Shown here one piece after another: positions 35,134-44,510 of a stretch of DNA of 64,000 bases (position 1 is the first letter of the stretch; each line of letters starts with the position of its first letter). The position numbers were made by a program, and so were the translations under genes. The stretch is taken from contig JAFSPG010000018.1 of NCBI GenBank assembly GCA_017443025.1, forward strand, positions 62,001-126,000, written 5' to 3'. A model generated the notes under the pieces. It worked only from the letters and a program-made list of their open reading frames with translations. It did no database searches and was not told the origin of the DNA. This DNA is from Bacteroidales bacterium (lineage in GTDB: Bacteria > Bacteroidota > Bacteroidia > Bacteroidales > UBA932).

Positions 35134-37263
35134 TTAATTATCCTTCTGTTTTTTCCTTTTATTTTCGCCGGGAGAATTCCGTCTGCCCTTTGGCTTTTTA
35201 TCAGGGGTTTCAGACAGGGGATCTTCTATCAGTTCATAATCGAGAATCCGTTGCTCGAGATTCGTCCGCTTGACCTTTATCCGCACAGGGTCGCCAAGGC
35301 GGTAAATCTTGTGCGTGCGCCGCCCGAAAATCCGATATTTCTGCTCGTCGAAGACGTAAAAATCGCTCTTGATCTCGCGCAGCGAGACCATTCCTTCTAT
35401 TTTCGTGGGCTCTATCTCCACATACATTCCCCATTCGGTGAGGCCGGAGATATGACCGTCGTATTCCTGGTCGATCTTGTCCATCATATATTCCACCAAC
35501 TTGTACTTGATGCTGTCACGCTCGGCATTTGCGGCTATGACTTCCCTCTCGGAGGCGTGTTCGCACTGGCCCTCGAAATAGAGTTTGTCCTGCGATTTTC
35601 CTCCTTCGAGGTAGAGCGACAGAAGGCGATGGACCATCAGGTCGGGGTAGCGGCGGATGGGAGATGTGAAATGGGTATAGAAGCGGAAGGCAAGGCCGTA
35701 ATGCCCAATGTTGTCGGTGCTGTAGCAGGCCTTCGCCATCGCCCTCAGGGCAACCATCTCGAGAGCCATGAATTCCGGCTTGTCCTTGGCGGCGGAAAGG
35801 AGACTGTTCAGTTGACGGGCAACTTTGTCGCCGCCGCCTTCGCCGAGGTCGGTTTTATACCCAAACGTGCCTGCAAAGGTCTTCAGGGAATGAATCTTGT
35901 CGGCGTTCGGGAGGTCGTGGATACGATACACGAATGTCTTGGCATCCTTCCGGGCTTTTCCGTCCATCTTGCCGCCTGTTGCCACGAATTCAGCCACCTT
36001 GCGGTTGGCCAGGAGCATAAATTCTTCAATCAGCCAGTTGGCTTCCCTGGAAATATGCTGATGCACGCCTATGGGACGGCCTTCCGCATCGACATCCACC
36101 TTCATTTCCGGGCGCTCGAAGCTGATGGCTCCCGCCGCAAAGCGATTCTTTCGAAGGATGTCGGCAAGGCCCCAAAGGGTAACTATTGCCTGCTTTATTT
36201 CTTTCGGGAACTTTACTTCCGGCTTCTTTTCGCCGGGGAATGATTCCTCGATTATTTCCTGTGCCTGCTCGTAGTTGAAGCGGTAATCGGAGTTGATTAC
36301 CGTCCTTCCGAACCAGCCCGATACCAGCTTGGCACCGGGGGTAATCTCAAAAACCGCCGAGAAGGTGAGCTTGTCTTCTCCGGGGCGGAGCGAACAGAGA
36401 TTGTTGCAAAGCTTTTCAGGGAGCATGGGGACGGTCCTGTCGACCAGATAGACCGACGTGCCCCTCTCCTGCGCTTCCTTGTCGATGATGCTCCCGGGCT
36501 TGACGTACCAGGATACATCGGCGATATGGACTCCAACCTCATAGTTGCCGTTGGCTAAGGGTACGAACGACAGAGCGTCGTCGAAGTCCTTGGCGTCGGC
36601 GGGGTCGATGGTGAAAGTGAGGGTTTTACGGAAATCGCGGCGGCCTTTCAAATCCTCTGGGGAAATCTTGGCGGGAATGGCCTCGGCTGCGTCCTCTACT
36701 TCCTTGTTGAACCTGTAAGGCAGGCCGAATTCCGTGAGGATGGCGTGCATCTCGGTGTCGTTCTTCCCCATTTCTCCGAGCACATCTACGATTTCGCCCT
36801 GTGGATACTGATGGCCGCGGGGCCAGTCGCTGACCTTGACTGCAACCTTGTATCCCGACTGCGCGTCCGGATAATCTTCCACATTGCCGATCTCTATGTC
36901 ATAGGGCATGTTCTTGCTCTGCATTATGGCCCAGGCCTGCGCGCCAAGGCGGTGCAGCACACCCACGAAGGGCTTGTCATTGCGACGGATAATATGTAGG
37001 ATTTCGCCTTCGCGATGGGCTCCGGGGCCCCTGCGGGCACTTCTCAAGGCCACGCGGACGGAGTCGCCGTGAAGGGCGCCGTGTGATTTGGAGGCTCTTA
37101 CGAAGATGTCATCTTCCAGGCCTTCGACCTTGATGAAAAGATTGCCGTCGCGGTTCATCTGGGCTATGCCCTCGTATTCCGTACCGGCTTTTTTTCCGGG
37201 CTTCTTTCCCTTCTTTTTGAATCTGTCGTTTTCCTGCTTGCCGCTTTTTCTTCTCTTAGACAT
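35134..37263 (-). CDS. rnr: Ribonuclease R
   Basis: The 709-residue 3'-5' exoribonuclease has N-terminal OB/cold-shock domains ([25 protein letters not shown]), the RNB catalytic domain with [13 protein letters not shown], whose aspartates bind magnesium, and a C-terminal S1 domain ([27 protein letters not shown]). Both ends are rich in Lys and Arg ([20 protein letters not shown] at the N-terminus), as in other RNase R proteins that grip structured RNA. The helix-turn-helix extension found in some RNase R is absent. It lies back to back with gpmI. I found no convincing complete promoter on this strand. Confidence 0.94.
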   Translation of the reverse strand: MSKRRKSGKQENDRFKKKGKKPGKKAGTEYEGIAQMNRDGNLFIKVEGLEDDIFVRASKSHGALHGDSVRVALRSARRGPGAHREGEILHIIRRNDKPFVGVLHRLGAQAWAIMQSKNMPYDIEIGNVEDYPDAQSGYKVAVKVSDWPRGHQYPQGEIVDVLGEMGKNDTEMHAILTEFGLPYRFNKEVEDAAEAIPAKISPEDLKGRRDFRKTLTFTIDPADAKDFDDALSFVPLANGNYEVGVHIADVSWYVKPGSIIDKEAQERGTSVYLVDRTVPMLPEKLCNNLCSLRPGEDKLTFSAVFEITPGAKLVSGWFGRTVINSDYRFNYEQAQEIIEESFPGEKKPEVKFPKEIKQAIVTLWGLADILRKNRFAAGAISFERPEMKVDVDAEGRPIGVHQHISREANWLIEEFMLLANRKVAEFVATGGKMDGKARKDAKTFVYRIHDLPNADKIHSLKTFAGTFGYKTDLGEGGGDKVARQLNSLLSAAKDKPEFMALEMVALRAMAKACYSTDNIGHYGLAFRFYTHFTSPIRRYPDLMVHRLLSLYLEGGKSQDKLYFEGQCEHASEREVIAANAERDSIKYKLVEYMMDKIDQEYDGHISGLTEWGMYVEIEPTKIEGMVSLREIKSDFYVFDEQKYRIFGRRTHKIYRLGDPVRIKVKRTNLEQRILDYELIEDPLSETPDKKPKGRRNSPGENKRKKQKDN

Positions 37264-37303
37264 GGCTTGTCGTTTTGAATGGAGGTATCCGCCCGAAAAT
37301 GAT

Positions 37304-37335
37304 GTTGCAACGGATGCTATAAATGCTTATCTTTG
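37304..37335 (+). promoter_or_regulatory. Bacteroidota-type promoter for gpmI
   Basis: A -7 TATCTTTG (37328-37335) is preceded by GTTG (37304-37307), one mismatch from TTTG, at a spacing of 20 bases. Predicted transcription start is near 37342, about 31 bases before the ATG at 37373. Confidence 0.65.
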
Positions 37336-37372
37336 CGGTTGCAAATTTAAGAAAAATAACAACGTAATACAT

Positions 37373-38896
37373 ATGAACAGGAAAGTTTTGCTTATGATTC
37401 TGGACGGCTGGGGCGAAGGCCGCCACGATTATTCCAACGCCATCTGGACACAGGGTACCCCCAACATCGACGCTCTTCGCGCCAAGTATCCCTTCGGTCA
37501 TCTTCAGGCCTGCGGCGAATATGTGGGCCTGCCCGACGGTCAGATGGGCAACTCCGAGGTCGGCCACATGAATCTTGGCGCCGGCCGCGTGGTGTACCAG
37601 GATCTGGTCAAGATCAATATCGCCTGCCGCGAGCACAAGCTGCTCGAGAACCCCGAAATCAAGGCTGCTTTCGAATATGTAAAATCCTCAGGCAAGAAGC
37701 TTCACCTGATGGGTCTGACCTCCCACGGAGGTGTTCACTCCTCGCTCGACCACGTTTATGAGTTCCTTCGCGTCGCCGCGGAGCAGGGCCTCGACAAAGT
37801 ATTCGTTCACGCTTTCATGGACGGCCGCGACACCGACCCCCGCAGCGGTCTTGGCTTTGTTACCGAACTGGAAGAGAAGATGGCTGAAACTACCGGAAAG
37901 GTTGCCACTGTCTGCGGACGCTTCTATGCAATGGACCGCGACAAACGCTGGAACCGCGTCAAGGAAGCCTACGACCTTCTGGTAGAGGGCAAAGGTGCCG
38001 CCTTCACTTCTGCAACCGCAGGCATCCAGGCTTCGTACGATGCCGACGTTACCGACGAATTCATCAAGCCAATCGTGGTAACTGACGCAGCCGGAGCTCC
38101 GCTGGCAAAGATTGAAGAGGGCGACGCCATTATCTTCTACAACTTCCGCAACGACCGCGCCCGTGAACTTACCACCGTGCTCACCCAGAAGGATATGCCG
38201 GAGGAAGGTATGCACACCATTCCGCTTTACTACTGCTGCCTCGCTCCCTATGACGCATCCTTCACCGGAGTCCACATTCTCTTCGACAAGGAACTCGTTC
38301 AGGACACTCTCGGCGAAACCGTTTCCAAGGCCGGCAAACGCCAGCTCCGCATCGCCGAAACAGAGAAATATGCACACGTAACCTTCTTCTTCAACGGCGG
38401 CCGCGAACTTCAGTTCGAGGGCGAGGACCGCATCCTGGTAGCCTCCCCGAAGGTTCCAACATACGACCTTCTGCCGCAGATGAGCGCCCCGGAAGTCGCC
38501 GAGAAGCTGATTGACGCAATACGCAGCGAGAAAGAAGACCTTATCATCCTGAATTTCGCCAACGGCGACATGGTCGGTCACACCGGCGTTTACACCGCCG
38601 TCACCCAGACCGTCGCTTGCATCGACAAACTCGTCGGCTGTGTGGTTGAAGAGGCTCTTGCCAAAGACTACGTCGTTCTGCTGACGGCCGACCACGGCAA
38701 CGCCGACTTCGAGGTCAACGCCGACGGCAGCCCCAACACCGCCCATTCACTCAATACGGTACAGTTCGTGGTAATCGGCGCCGGAGAGGATGTTAAATCC
38801 GTCAAGGACGGTGCGCTCTGCAACGTAGCCCCCACCATCCTCAAGCTTATGGGCATTCCTCAGCCCGCCGCCATGACCGCCACCCCGCTGATTTAA
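37373..38896 (+). CDS. gpmI: 2,3-bisphosphoglycerate-independent phosphoglycerate mutase
   Basis: The 507-residue metalloenzyme interconverts 3- and 2-phosphoglycerate in glycolysis. The alkaline phosphatase-superfamily features are in place: the N-terminal metal site [11 protein letters not shown], the phosphoserine nucleophile in [42 protein letters not shown], and the C-terminal [11 protein letters not shown] with metal ligands. The ATG at 37373 (MNRKVLLMI) is chosen because the frame upstream of it runs through the promoter and the opposite rnr start. The gene is monocistronic and ends before a hairpin-rich gap. Confidence 0.96.
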   Translation: MNRKVLLMILDGWGEGRHDYSNAIWTQGTPNIDALRAKYPFGHLQACGEYVGLPDGQMGNSEVGHMNLGAGRVVYQDLVKINIACREHKLLENPEIKAAFEYVKSSGKKLHLMGLTSHGGVHSSLDHVYEFLRVAAEQGLDKVFVHAFMDGRDTDPRSGLGFVTELEEKMAETTGKVATVCGRFYAMDRDKRWNRVKEAYDLLVEGKGAAFTSATAGIQASYDADVTDEFIKPIVVTDAAGAPLAKIEEGDAIIFYNFRNDRARELTTVLTQKDMPEEGMHTIPLYYCCLAPYDASFTGVHILFDKELVQDTLGETVSKAGKRQLRIAETEKYAHVTFFFNGGRELQFEGEDRILVASPKVPTYDLLPQMSAPEVAEKLIDAIRSEKEDLIILNFANGDMVGHTGVYTAVTQTVACIDKLVGCVVEEALAKDYVVLLTADHGNADFEVNADGSPNTAHSLNTVQFVVIGAGEDVKSVKDGALCNVAPTILKLMGIPQPAAMTATPLI

Positions 38897-38939
38897 CCGC
38901 GGCATCCAAATCTAACTGCGCGCAGCAAGCGCCTGTCTT

Positions 38940-38992
38940 TCAGACCCTGACGGGGTCGGTTTCGGCTGAATGCCCTTTGTCAGACCCTGACG
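38940..38992. repeat. 13-base direct repeat TCAGACCCTGACG
   Basis: TCAGACCCTGACG occurs at 38940-38952 and again at 38980-38992, exactly 40 bases apart. The second copy directly abuts the large hairpin at 38995, which suggests that this block and the hairpin are one compound element. Confidence 0.7.
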
Positions 38993-38994
38993 CG

Positions 38995-39051
38995 AAAAGG
39001 GAGAAAGTTTTCTCGGGCAGAAAAATGCCCTCGAAACTCTTTCTCCCTTTT
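38995..39051. repeat. 57-base hairpin after gpmI
   Basis: Arms AAAAGGGAGAAAG (38995-39007) and CTTTCTCCCTTTT (39039-39051) pair perfectly over 13 bp. The inner part can continue pairing imperfectly and ends in a GGGCA/TGCCC stem around a loop of A residues. It could stop transcription from either side, but there is no clear T tract outside the stem. Confidence 0.75.
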
Positions 39052-39100
39052 CTCCACCATCCCCACGCACTTCAGTCATCACACCCGATAGTAACCTTTC

Positions 39101-39190
39101 CCCTGTCAGGTGGCGCATTTTCTGACCCACCTGCCGGGAAATCGGCCCTTTTCCCGCCAAGTGGAACATTTTTTGGCACACCTGACAGGG
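39101..39190. repeat. 90-base compound inverted repeat
   Basis: Outer arms CCCTGTCAGGTG (39101-39112) and CACCTGACAGGG (39179-39190) are a perfect 12 bp inverted repeat. Inside are two related 27-base units (CAGGTGGCGCATTTTCTGAC... and CAAGTGGAACATTTTTTGGC..., both ending CACCTG) around a CGGGAAA/TTTCCCG stem. The nested symmetry is like a REP/BIME-type dispersed element. Confidence 0.7.
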
Positions 39191-39231
39191 CGGGTTCGTA
39201 TGAAAGCGCAGGAAGTAGCGGGTGAAGAACC

Positions 39232-40383
39232 TTAGCGGAAAAGGGCGGAGAGAGGGATAGCCTGGAAGAAGATGTGGGCGCGGCTGGATTCGTAGAGGAT
39301 GCCGACGGTGGATTGGTCTATCATCGTGAGGCAGGAATAGCCCCAGCAGTCAAGGGTATCGAGCACGATGGAATTTTCGGCCGGCCAGGTGCGGCCGCCG
39401 TCAAGACTGGCGCGTAGCGTCATGTTGATGCGGCGGGTAGGATGGTTCGGATTTGAGAACAGAAGAATGTCGCGGCCAATAGAGTTTTCATCTGAAGGTA
39501 CTTTCAGAAGCGAGGCCATACATACAGGCTCGACGAGTGTCTCTGACTCATAATCTTCCCAGGTCCGGCCCATGTCACGAGTCAGGCGAACTACCCTTCC
39601 GGTACGGCGGTCATTCCTCATGTTGAGCATCAGAACACCAGGCTCAAGTTCGGCTACCTGAGCCTCGGTAGTATTCGGAGCAGCACCTGTGCCCATAGTC
39701 CAGGTGTCACCGTGGTCGCAGCTGTACATAATTGTGGAATGCGGCGTACGGTCGATTTCGTCTTGATACTGAGCAGCGAAAACAAGAGTTCCGTCTTCCA
39801 TCTGAATTCCCCGTCCGGGGCCCTGGAAGGTAAAGTACCAAGCCGGATTCTTGACCATAGGAGTAATGCTGCGCGGCTCCGACCATGTTAGTCCGTCGTC
39901 ATCGCTGTAAACAAGCATTATCTGAGCTGTTTCCTCCGGAGAAAGACCACTGCCGACGGTAAACCACGCCTGTGGTTCCAAAGGCAAGCCGTGCGTCCAG
40001 GCGGCAACTATGAATAAGCGGCCCGTGTGCCTGTCGACGAGAATCGACGGATCACCAACTCCGTTATCGATATCCGGAAGACCTCCCCACTGCTTCATGT
40101 CAATCGCTACAATCATACTGCCCCAGGTGCGGCCGCCGTCGGTGGAGCGGCTAACGCCAATGTCAATGTCCTCGGGAAGATCGCGAACATTATTATGGCG
40201 GATGTCATATACCGCCACGAGGGTTCCTGCATTACTTGTCACGAGCCCGGGGATACGATATACAGCCACGGAATCATATCCGGCATCACGCACCACGCAC
40301 TCGTAGAGCACATCGCGTGGAGCGCCGCCGCACGCGACCAGGCCAAGCAAGGCTATAAGTGAAAATATTCTCGGAAATCTCAT
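39232..40383 (-). CDS. Exo-alpha-sialidase, lipoprotein (GH33)
   Basis: The 383-residue lipoprotein (lipobox LVAC) is a six-bladed sialidase. It has the arginine motif YRIPGLV, several Asp-boxes (SRSTDGGRTWG, YSDDDGLTWSE, SCDHGDTWTMG, SLDGGRTWPAE), and a C-terminal WGYSCLTMIDQSTVGILYE, where the Tyr/Glu pair is expected. It would release terminal sialic acid from host glycans at the cell surface. Its ATG overlaps the stop of the transporter gene by 4 bases, so it is the last gene of the kdgK-eda-rsgA-transporter operon. No Neu5Ac lyase or NanE lies in this window, so use of the released sugar cannot be judged here. Confidence 0.9.
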   Translation of the reverse strand: MRFPRIFSLIALLGLVACGGAPRDVLYECVVRDAGYDSVAVYRIPGLVTSNAGTLVAVYDIRHNNVRDLPEDIDIGVSRSTDGGRTWGSMIVAIDMKQWGGLPDIDNGVGDPSILVDRHTGRLFIVAAWTHGLPLEPQAWFTVGSGLSPEETAQIMLVYSDDDGLTWSEPRSITPMVKNPAWYFTFQGPGRGIQMEDGTLVFAAQYQDEIDRTPHSTIMYSCDHGDTWTMGTGAAPNTTEAQVAELEPGVLMLNMRNDRRTGRVVRLTRDMGRTWEDYESETLVEPVCMASLLKVPSDENSIGRDILLFSNPNHPTRRINMTLRASLDGGRTWPAENSIVLDTLDCWGYSCLTMIDQSTVGILYESSRAHIFFQAIPLSALFR

Positions 40384-41732
40384 AAGATTTTCTTGCGCAT
40401 GCCGGGCCAGGAGAGGACCGGGAGGAGGAAAGAGAGGAGGCAGGCTCCGAGCCAGAAAATGGACACGGAGGTGAAATCGTACTGCCCTGAAGCGCTGCTG
40501 TTTTGAATCATGAAACCGCTGACGATGTTCTGTATGCCCGCGGCTACGTAGCTTGAAATTCCGACGATTCCCAGCGCTGCGCCAGTGGCTTTGCGAGGGA
40601 CTATGTCAAGAGCCATCAAGCCGGCGACAATGCAGAATACTATGCCTATCGCCAGGCTGAACAGGGCCACGTAAACAATATTCAGCAGATAGCTTCCGCC
40701 GGTAAAGAGGAAGAGGCCCAGGGCCGCCATGCAGAGCAGGCCGGAGCATATTACCGGAATGATTCTGTTGCCTCCGAAAAGCCTGTCGGAAATCCATCCG
40801 GCGAAAAGGGTTCCGGCTATTCCGAAAGCCTCTGAAAACGCGATAATCTGAGTTGCCTGCTCGAGAGTAAACGACTTCCCTTTTTGTAGATACAGCACTC
40901 CCCAGTCGCTCACGGCATACTGGGTAATATAAACGAAAGCACTCGACAGGGCGATAATCCAGATTCCGGGATTCCTGAAAACCTTCCAGTGCAGAGTCCT
41001 CGTATGAACTTTATCAGAAGCCAATGGCTCTTCGCAGGCGATTTCCTGAGCTGACGGCAATCCCTGACTCTGAGGAGTGTCCTTGACATAGCGCAGTATG
41101 ACAGCCACGCCGAAAACGCCGGCCAGGGCGGCGAAGATAAAACCGAACTGCCAGCCAAGCCAGCCCACCACGATTCCCGTAAGGATGAACGAAAGGAATT
41201 TTCCAAGGTAAGGAGTCGCACTGAAAATGCTGTAATACGTCCCCCTCTGCTTAAGCGGGAACCATCTCGACAGGCTGATGATGCCGGGAGGAGCCCCCAT
41301 GGACTGAGCCCAGCCTCCGAAGCCCCAAAACAACACGAAAACAAGGAAAAGAATGGCGCTGCTGCCCGGAGCAAGAAGTCCAAGGGCACCCATAAGCAGA
41401 TTGACCGCAGCCGACACCCCCAGGCCCCAGGCCATGAAGCGTTTGATATTGCAATAATCGCAGACAAAACCGTTGAAGAATTTCCCGGCGGCATAGACCA
41501 GCATCATGGCCGAGCCTATGATACCCAGCTCGGCGGCAGTCAGCACGCCGCCGTCTATGAGCGGCTGCTTGACCACGCCTATCGTCATCCTACACACATA
41601 GAAAAGGCTGTAGGCTATGGTCGCCCCCCAGAAAGTCTGGTTCCTTAAACGACGGTATGTCGAAGGAACATCCTCCGGCGCAACTTTCTGCACGGAAGGC
41701 TTCGAGATTCTGAAATAGCTGTAAAGTCCCAT
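40380..41732 (-). CDS. MFS transporter of the organophosphate:phosphate antiporter type
   Basis: The 450-residue inner-membrane protein has 12 predicted helices and the OPA-family layout related to GlpT, UhpT and UhpC: AYSLFYVCRMTIGVVKQPLIDGG after the first helix, a DYCNIKRFMAWGLGVSA loop and FWGFGGWAQSMGAPPGIISLSRW. OPA members usually exchange sugar phosphates or glycerol-3-phosphate for phosphate; some act as sensors, and some relatives carry other anions. The substrate is unknown. It starts 2 bases after rsgA and overlaps the sialidase gene, which suggests a sugar acid or sialic-acid-related cargo, but this is inference. Confidence 0.85.
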   Translation of the reverse strand: MGLYSYFRISKPSVQKVAPEDVPSTYRRLRNQTFWGATIAYSLFYVCRMTIGVVKQPLIDGGVLTAAELGIIGSAMMLVYAAGKFFNGFVCDYCNIKRFMAWGLGVSAAVNLLMGALGLLAPGSSAILFLVFVLFWGFGGWAQSMGAPPGIISLSRWFPLKQRGTYYSIFSATPYLGKFLSFILTGIVVGWLGWQFGFIFAALAGVFGVAVILRYVKDTPQSQGLPSAQEIACEEPLASDKVHTRTLHWKVFRNPGIWIIALSSAFVYITQYAVSDWGVLYLQKGKSFTLEQATQIIAFSEAFGIAGTLFAGWISDRLFGGNRIIPVICSGLLCMAALGLFLFTGGSYLLNIVYVALFSLAIGIVFCIVAGLMALDIVPRKATGAALGIVGISSYVAAGIQNIVSGFMIQNSSASGQYDFTSVSIFWLGACLLSFLLPVLSWPGMRKKIL

Positions 41733-41734
41733 GC

Positions 41735-42679
41735 CTAGCGGAATTTACCATCGTCCTCGAGCATTCCGAGGTAGGAATTGTACCTTTCGGGGCTGAGCTC
41801 GCCGGCATCCAGAGCAGCCTTTACGGCACAGCCCGGCTCGTGAGTATGAGTACAGGGTACAAAGCGACAGCCTTCTGAAAGACGGAGCATCTCCGGAAAA
41901 TACCGGGCTATCTCCTCCTTTTCAAGATGAACCAGACCGAAGCCCCTAAGCCCAGGAGAATCAATGATATATCCCCCCTGTGAAAGCGGATACATTTCAT
42001 ACAGGGAAGTGGTATGTTTCCCCTGAAGATGAGCCGATGAAATGGCCCCGACCTTGGGGTCGAGCGACGGATCAAGCGCCTTTATCAATGAGGATTTACC
42101 CACCCCCGACTCTCCGGAGAATATACATACCCTTCCACGGCAATCCTCCCTAAGCGCATCTACTCCCTCACCGGTCAGAGCCGACGTTTCCATCACCCTG
42201 TAGCCCGCAGCCTCGTAAATCTGATGGAATACCTCTATGCTCTCCGCGGCCTCCTTCCTGTACATATCCACCTTGTTGAGAACAATGGTGACAGGTACGC
42301 CGAATACCTCGCACATTACGAGGATACGGTCCAGAAGCGGGAGCTTGACCTCCGGAAAATACAGCGTGGTAACGATGTACGCCATATCCAGATTGGCCGC
42401 AATGACGTGATTCTGGCGCGAGAGATTGGTGGATTTTCGGATGATATGATTGCGGCGCGGCGATATTGAAAGAATCACGGCAGGATGGGCCATGTCGGCC
42501 TCGCCGCCATCCGGCTTCTCGAATTCCACGATGTCGCCCACGGCAACGGGATTGGTCGAAGTCGAGCCCTCAAGGCGTATTTTACCCTTGAGAACGGCAG
42601 GAAAAGGATTCCACAACGGAAGCTCCGACAGCATGAAATGGCTGCCGGCATTCTTGACTACCGTCGCGGAACCTTTCAT
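41735..42679 (-). CDS. rsgA: Small ribosomal subunit biogenesis GTPase RsgA
   Basis: The 314-residue protein is a circularly permuted GTPase. An N-terminal OB domain (VLKGKIRLEGSTSTNPVAVGDIVEFE) precedes the G4 motif VLNKVDMY, followed by the P-loop GESGVGKSSLIKAL, DSPGLRGFG and a C-terminal zinc-binding knuckle (CRFVPCTHTHEPGCAV). RsgA checks late 30S subunit maturation. It lies 3 bases after eda and 2 bases before the transporter gene. A ribosome-assembly gene inside a sugar-acid operon is unexpected and may tie its expression to growth on uronates, or simply be read-through. Confidence 0.95.
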   Translation of the reverse strand: MKGSATVVKNAGSHFMLSELPLWNPFPAVLKGKIRLEGSTSTNPVAVGDIVEFEKPDGGEADMAHPAVILSISPRRNHIIRKSTNLSRQNHVIAANLDMAYIVTTLYFPEVKLPLLDRILVMCEVFGVPVTIVLNKVDMYRKEAAESIEVFHQIYEAAGYRVMETSALTGEGVDALREDCRGRVCIFSGESGVGKSSLIKALDPSLDPKVGAISSAHLQGKHTTSLYEMYPLSQGGYIIDSPGLRGFGLVHLEKEEIARYFPEMLRLSEGCRFVPCTHTHEPGCAVKAALDAGELSPERYNSYLGMLEDDGKFR

Positions 42680-42682
42680 TTA

Positions 42683-43351
42683 TTATTTACCAGGATGAAA
42701 CCAGGCAAGGGAAGAGCGGCAAAGTTCGGTGATTGCCGCCCAGTCGCCGGAGGCAATGGCAGCCTTGGGGAAGAGCTTGGAGCCCATTCCCACGGCGGTT
42801 ACGCCCGAAGCGGCCCAAGCGGAAAGATTCTCCTCGGTGGGCTCGACGGCCCCTGTTGCCATAAACATAACCCAGGGCAGAGGGCCACGGACATTTTTTA
42901 CGAAGGATGGTCCGCCTACGTTTCCGGCAGGGAAAATCTTTACAAGATCGCAGCCCTTCTCAATAGCGTGGACGATTTCTGTGACGGTACCGCAACCGGG
43001 GCAATAAGGCACTCCACGGCGGTTGGCCAGAGGAATTATCTCATCGACAGTGCAGGGCGACACGAGGAAGTCGGCGCCAGCCTGAATGTAGGCCGAGGCC
43101 GTGCCGGCATCCAGAATGGTGCCGGCGCCGAGGGCCATCTCGGGGCACTCTTTGCGCACATATGCAATCAGCTCCTTGAACACTTCGTCGGCGCCATCGC
43201 CGCGGTTGGTAAACTCAAAAGCGCGGATACCGCCGTCATAGCAGGCCTTCACGACCTTCTTTGCGACCGAGAAGTCGCCGTAATAGAATACCGGAACGAT
43301 TCCTGTGCTGCGGATGATACTGATAGTATCGATTTTATTGAATTTTGCCAT
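42683..43351 (-). CDS. eda: 2-keto-3-deoxy-6-phosphogluconate aldolase
   Basis: The 222-residue class I aldolase splits KDPG into pyruvate and glyceraldehyde-3-phosphate, the last step of hexuronate breakdown. Family features include FEFTNRGDGADEVF with the catalytic Glu, LGAGTILDAGTASAYIQAGADFLVSP, CPGCGTVTEIVHAIEKGCDLVKIFPA with the Schiff-base lysine in VKIFP, and FMATGAVEPT. It sits 3 bases after kdgK and 3 bases before rsgA. It may also act on related keto-acids (KHG). Confidence 0.94.
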   Translation of the reverse strand: MAKFNKIDTISIIRSTGIVPVFYYGDFSVAKKVVKACYDGGIRAFEFTNRGDGADEVFKELIAYVRKECPEMALGAGTILDAGTASAYIQAGADFLVSPCTVDEIIPLANRRGVPYCPGCGTVTEIVHAIEKGCDLVKIFPAGNVGGPSFVKNVRGPLPWVMFMATGAVEPTEENLSAWAASGVTAVGMGSKLFPKAAIASGDWAAITELCRSSLAWFHPGK

Positions 43352-43354
43352 AAT

Positions 43355-44404
43355 TTATCTGCTTACGCGGCCACTGCCGCCACCCTTGATTAAACCTTCG
43401 ACCTCGGCGACGCTCACGCGGTTGTAGTCGCCGGGGATAGTATGCTTGAGCGCCGAAGCGGCAGCTGCGAATTCAATTGCCTGCTGGTCGGAATCATAGG
43501 CGAGCAAGCCGTACAGGAGGCCGCCCATGAAGGAATCGCCTCCGCCGACGCGGTCGACGATATCGGTAATATCGTAACGATGGCTCTCGAAGAGAGTCTT
43601 TCCGTCGTAAAGCACTCCGCCCCAGGTATTGTGATTGGCGTTGATGGAGCCCCTGAGGGTAATAGCCACCTTCTTGCAGCGAGGAAACTTCTGCATCAGC
43701 TGACGGCAGACGCTCTCGAAGCGCTTCTGGTCGATTTCTCCGCCGGTCTTTTCGGCGTCGAAGCCCTCCGGCTTGATGCCGAATTCCTTCTCGGCGTCCT
43801 CTTCGTTTCCGAGAATGAGGTCGCAACCGGCAACAAGCTCAGGCATAACCTCAGCGGCAGTCTTTCCATACTTCCAAAGTTTCTTGCGGTAGTTAAGGTC
43901 GCATGAAACCTTCACACCCATCTCGTTAGCGACCTTGATTGCCTCAAGGCAGGCATCCGCCGCGCTCTGGCTGAGAGCCGGGGTAATGCCGGTCCAGTGG
44001 AACCAGTCGGCACCGGAGAGAACCTTCTTCCAATCCACCATCCCCGGCTTGATCTCGGAAACGGCAGAATGGGCACGGTCATATATCACCTTGGAACCCC
44101 TGGCAACGGCACCTGTCTCGAGATAATAGATGCCGAGACGCTCGCCGCCATAGACCACTCCGTCGAGATTGACGCCGAGGCCGCGCAGTTCGGACGTACA
44201 CATCGCCGAGATGTCGTTATCCGGAAGACGAGTGACGAAATGCGCATCAACTCCGAAATTGGCGAGCGATACGGCCACATTGGCCTCGCCGCCACCAAAT
44301 GTCGCCTCAAATTCGTGAGACTGCGAGAATCTTTTATACCCCGGGGTCGACAGGCGAAGCATCACCTCTCCGAAAGTAACCACTTTTGCACCTTTCATTG
44401 GCAT
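43355..44404 (-). CDS. kdgK: 2-keto-3-deoxygluconate kinase
   Basis: The protein (about 349 residues) is a PfkB-type sugar kinase that phosphorylates KDG to KDPG with ATP. It has the N-terminal VTFGEVMLRLSTPGYKRF, the glycine pair in FGGGEANVAVSLANFGVDA, the anion-hole and catalytic region DIVDRVGGGDSFMGGLLYGL, and a nucleotide-binding stretch near LILGNEEDAEKEFGI. It is divergent from uxaC across a short control region and heads the leftward operon. ATGs at 44404 and 44398 are both possible starts; the longer upstream frame is rejected because it crosses the -7 element. Confidence 0.93.
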   Translation of the reverse strand: MPMKGAKVVTFGEVMLRLSTPGYKRFSQSHEFEATFGGGEANVAVSLANFGVDAHFVTRLPDNDISAMCTSELRGLGVNLDGVVYGGERLGIYYLETGAVARGSKVIYDRAHSAVSEIKPGMVDWKKVLSGADWFHWTGITPALSQSAADACLEAIKVANEMGVKVSCDLNYRKKLWKYGKTAAEVMPELVAGCDLILGNEEDAEKEFGIKPEGFDAEKTGGEIDQKRFESVCRQLMQKFPRCKKVAITLRGSINANHNTWGGVLYDGKTLFESHRYDITDIVDRVGGGDSFMGGLLYGLLAYDSDQQAIEFAAAASALKHTIPGDYNRVSVAEVEGLIKGGGSGRVSR

Positions 44405-44426
44405 AATCTTATTTTTTGGACAGACA

Positions 44427-44434
44427 CAAAGGTA
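44427..44434 (-). promoter_or_regulatory. -7 element for kdgK
   Basis: TACCTTTG on the minus strand fits TAnnTTTG and is 22 bases upstream of the first kdgK ATG. The -33 region has no clear TTTG. Confidence 0.5.
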
Positions 44435-44448
44435 ATAATTTTTTTTAC

Positions 44449-44456
44449 TAACTTTG
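44449..44456 (+). promoter_or_regulatory. -7 element for uxaC
   Basis: TAACTTTG fits TAnnTTTG and lies 54 bases upstream of the uxaC ATG. No TTTG is found at the right -33 spacing, which suggests activator dependence. A palindrome follows 9 bases downstream. Confidence 0.5.
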
Positions 44457-44465
44457 TGAGACACG

Positions 44466-44479
44466 CGCATAGTTATGCG
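44466..44479. promoter_or_regulatory. Candidate operator: 14 bp perfect palindrome CGCATAGTTATGCG
   Basis: The sequence CGCATA-GT-TATGCG is a perfect inverted repeat between the divergent kdgK and uxaC operons. It overlaps the expected transcription start of uxaC and lies upstream of the kdgK promoter, a good place for a regulator that controls both. No regulator gene is nearby. Confidence 0.45.
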
Positions 44480-44510
44480 GGCAACACAACACTGAATAAC
44501 CTTAAATTAT

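Larger units (their letters stand above)
38897..39231. other. 335 bp intergenic gap rich in palindromes between gpmI and the sialidase gene
   Basis: I see no gene here. Both flanking genes end in it (convergent). It holds a 13-base direct repeat, a 57-base hairpin and a 90-base inverted-repeat block, listed separately. The rest, including 39061-39100 and 39191-39231, shows nothing recognisable. Confidence 0.7.

Noticed and set aside
37688..38746. A 352-codon minus-strand frame opposite gpmI
   Set aside because: gpmI is complete and conserved on the plus strand; no motif is seen in the opposite frame.
39101..39190. Insertion sequence ends or attachment site
   Set aside because: The inverted arms enclose only 66 bases without a transposase frame and no target-site duplication is evident.
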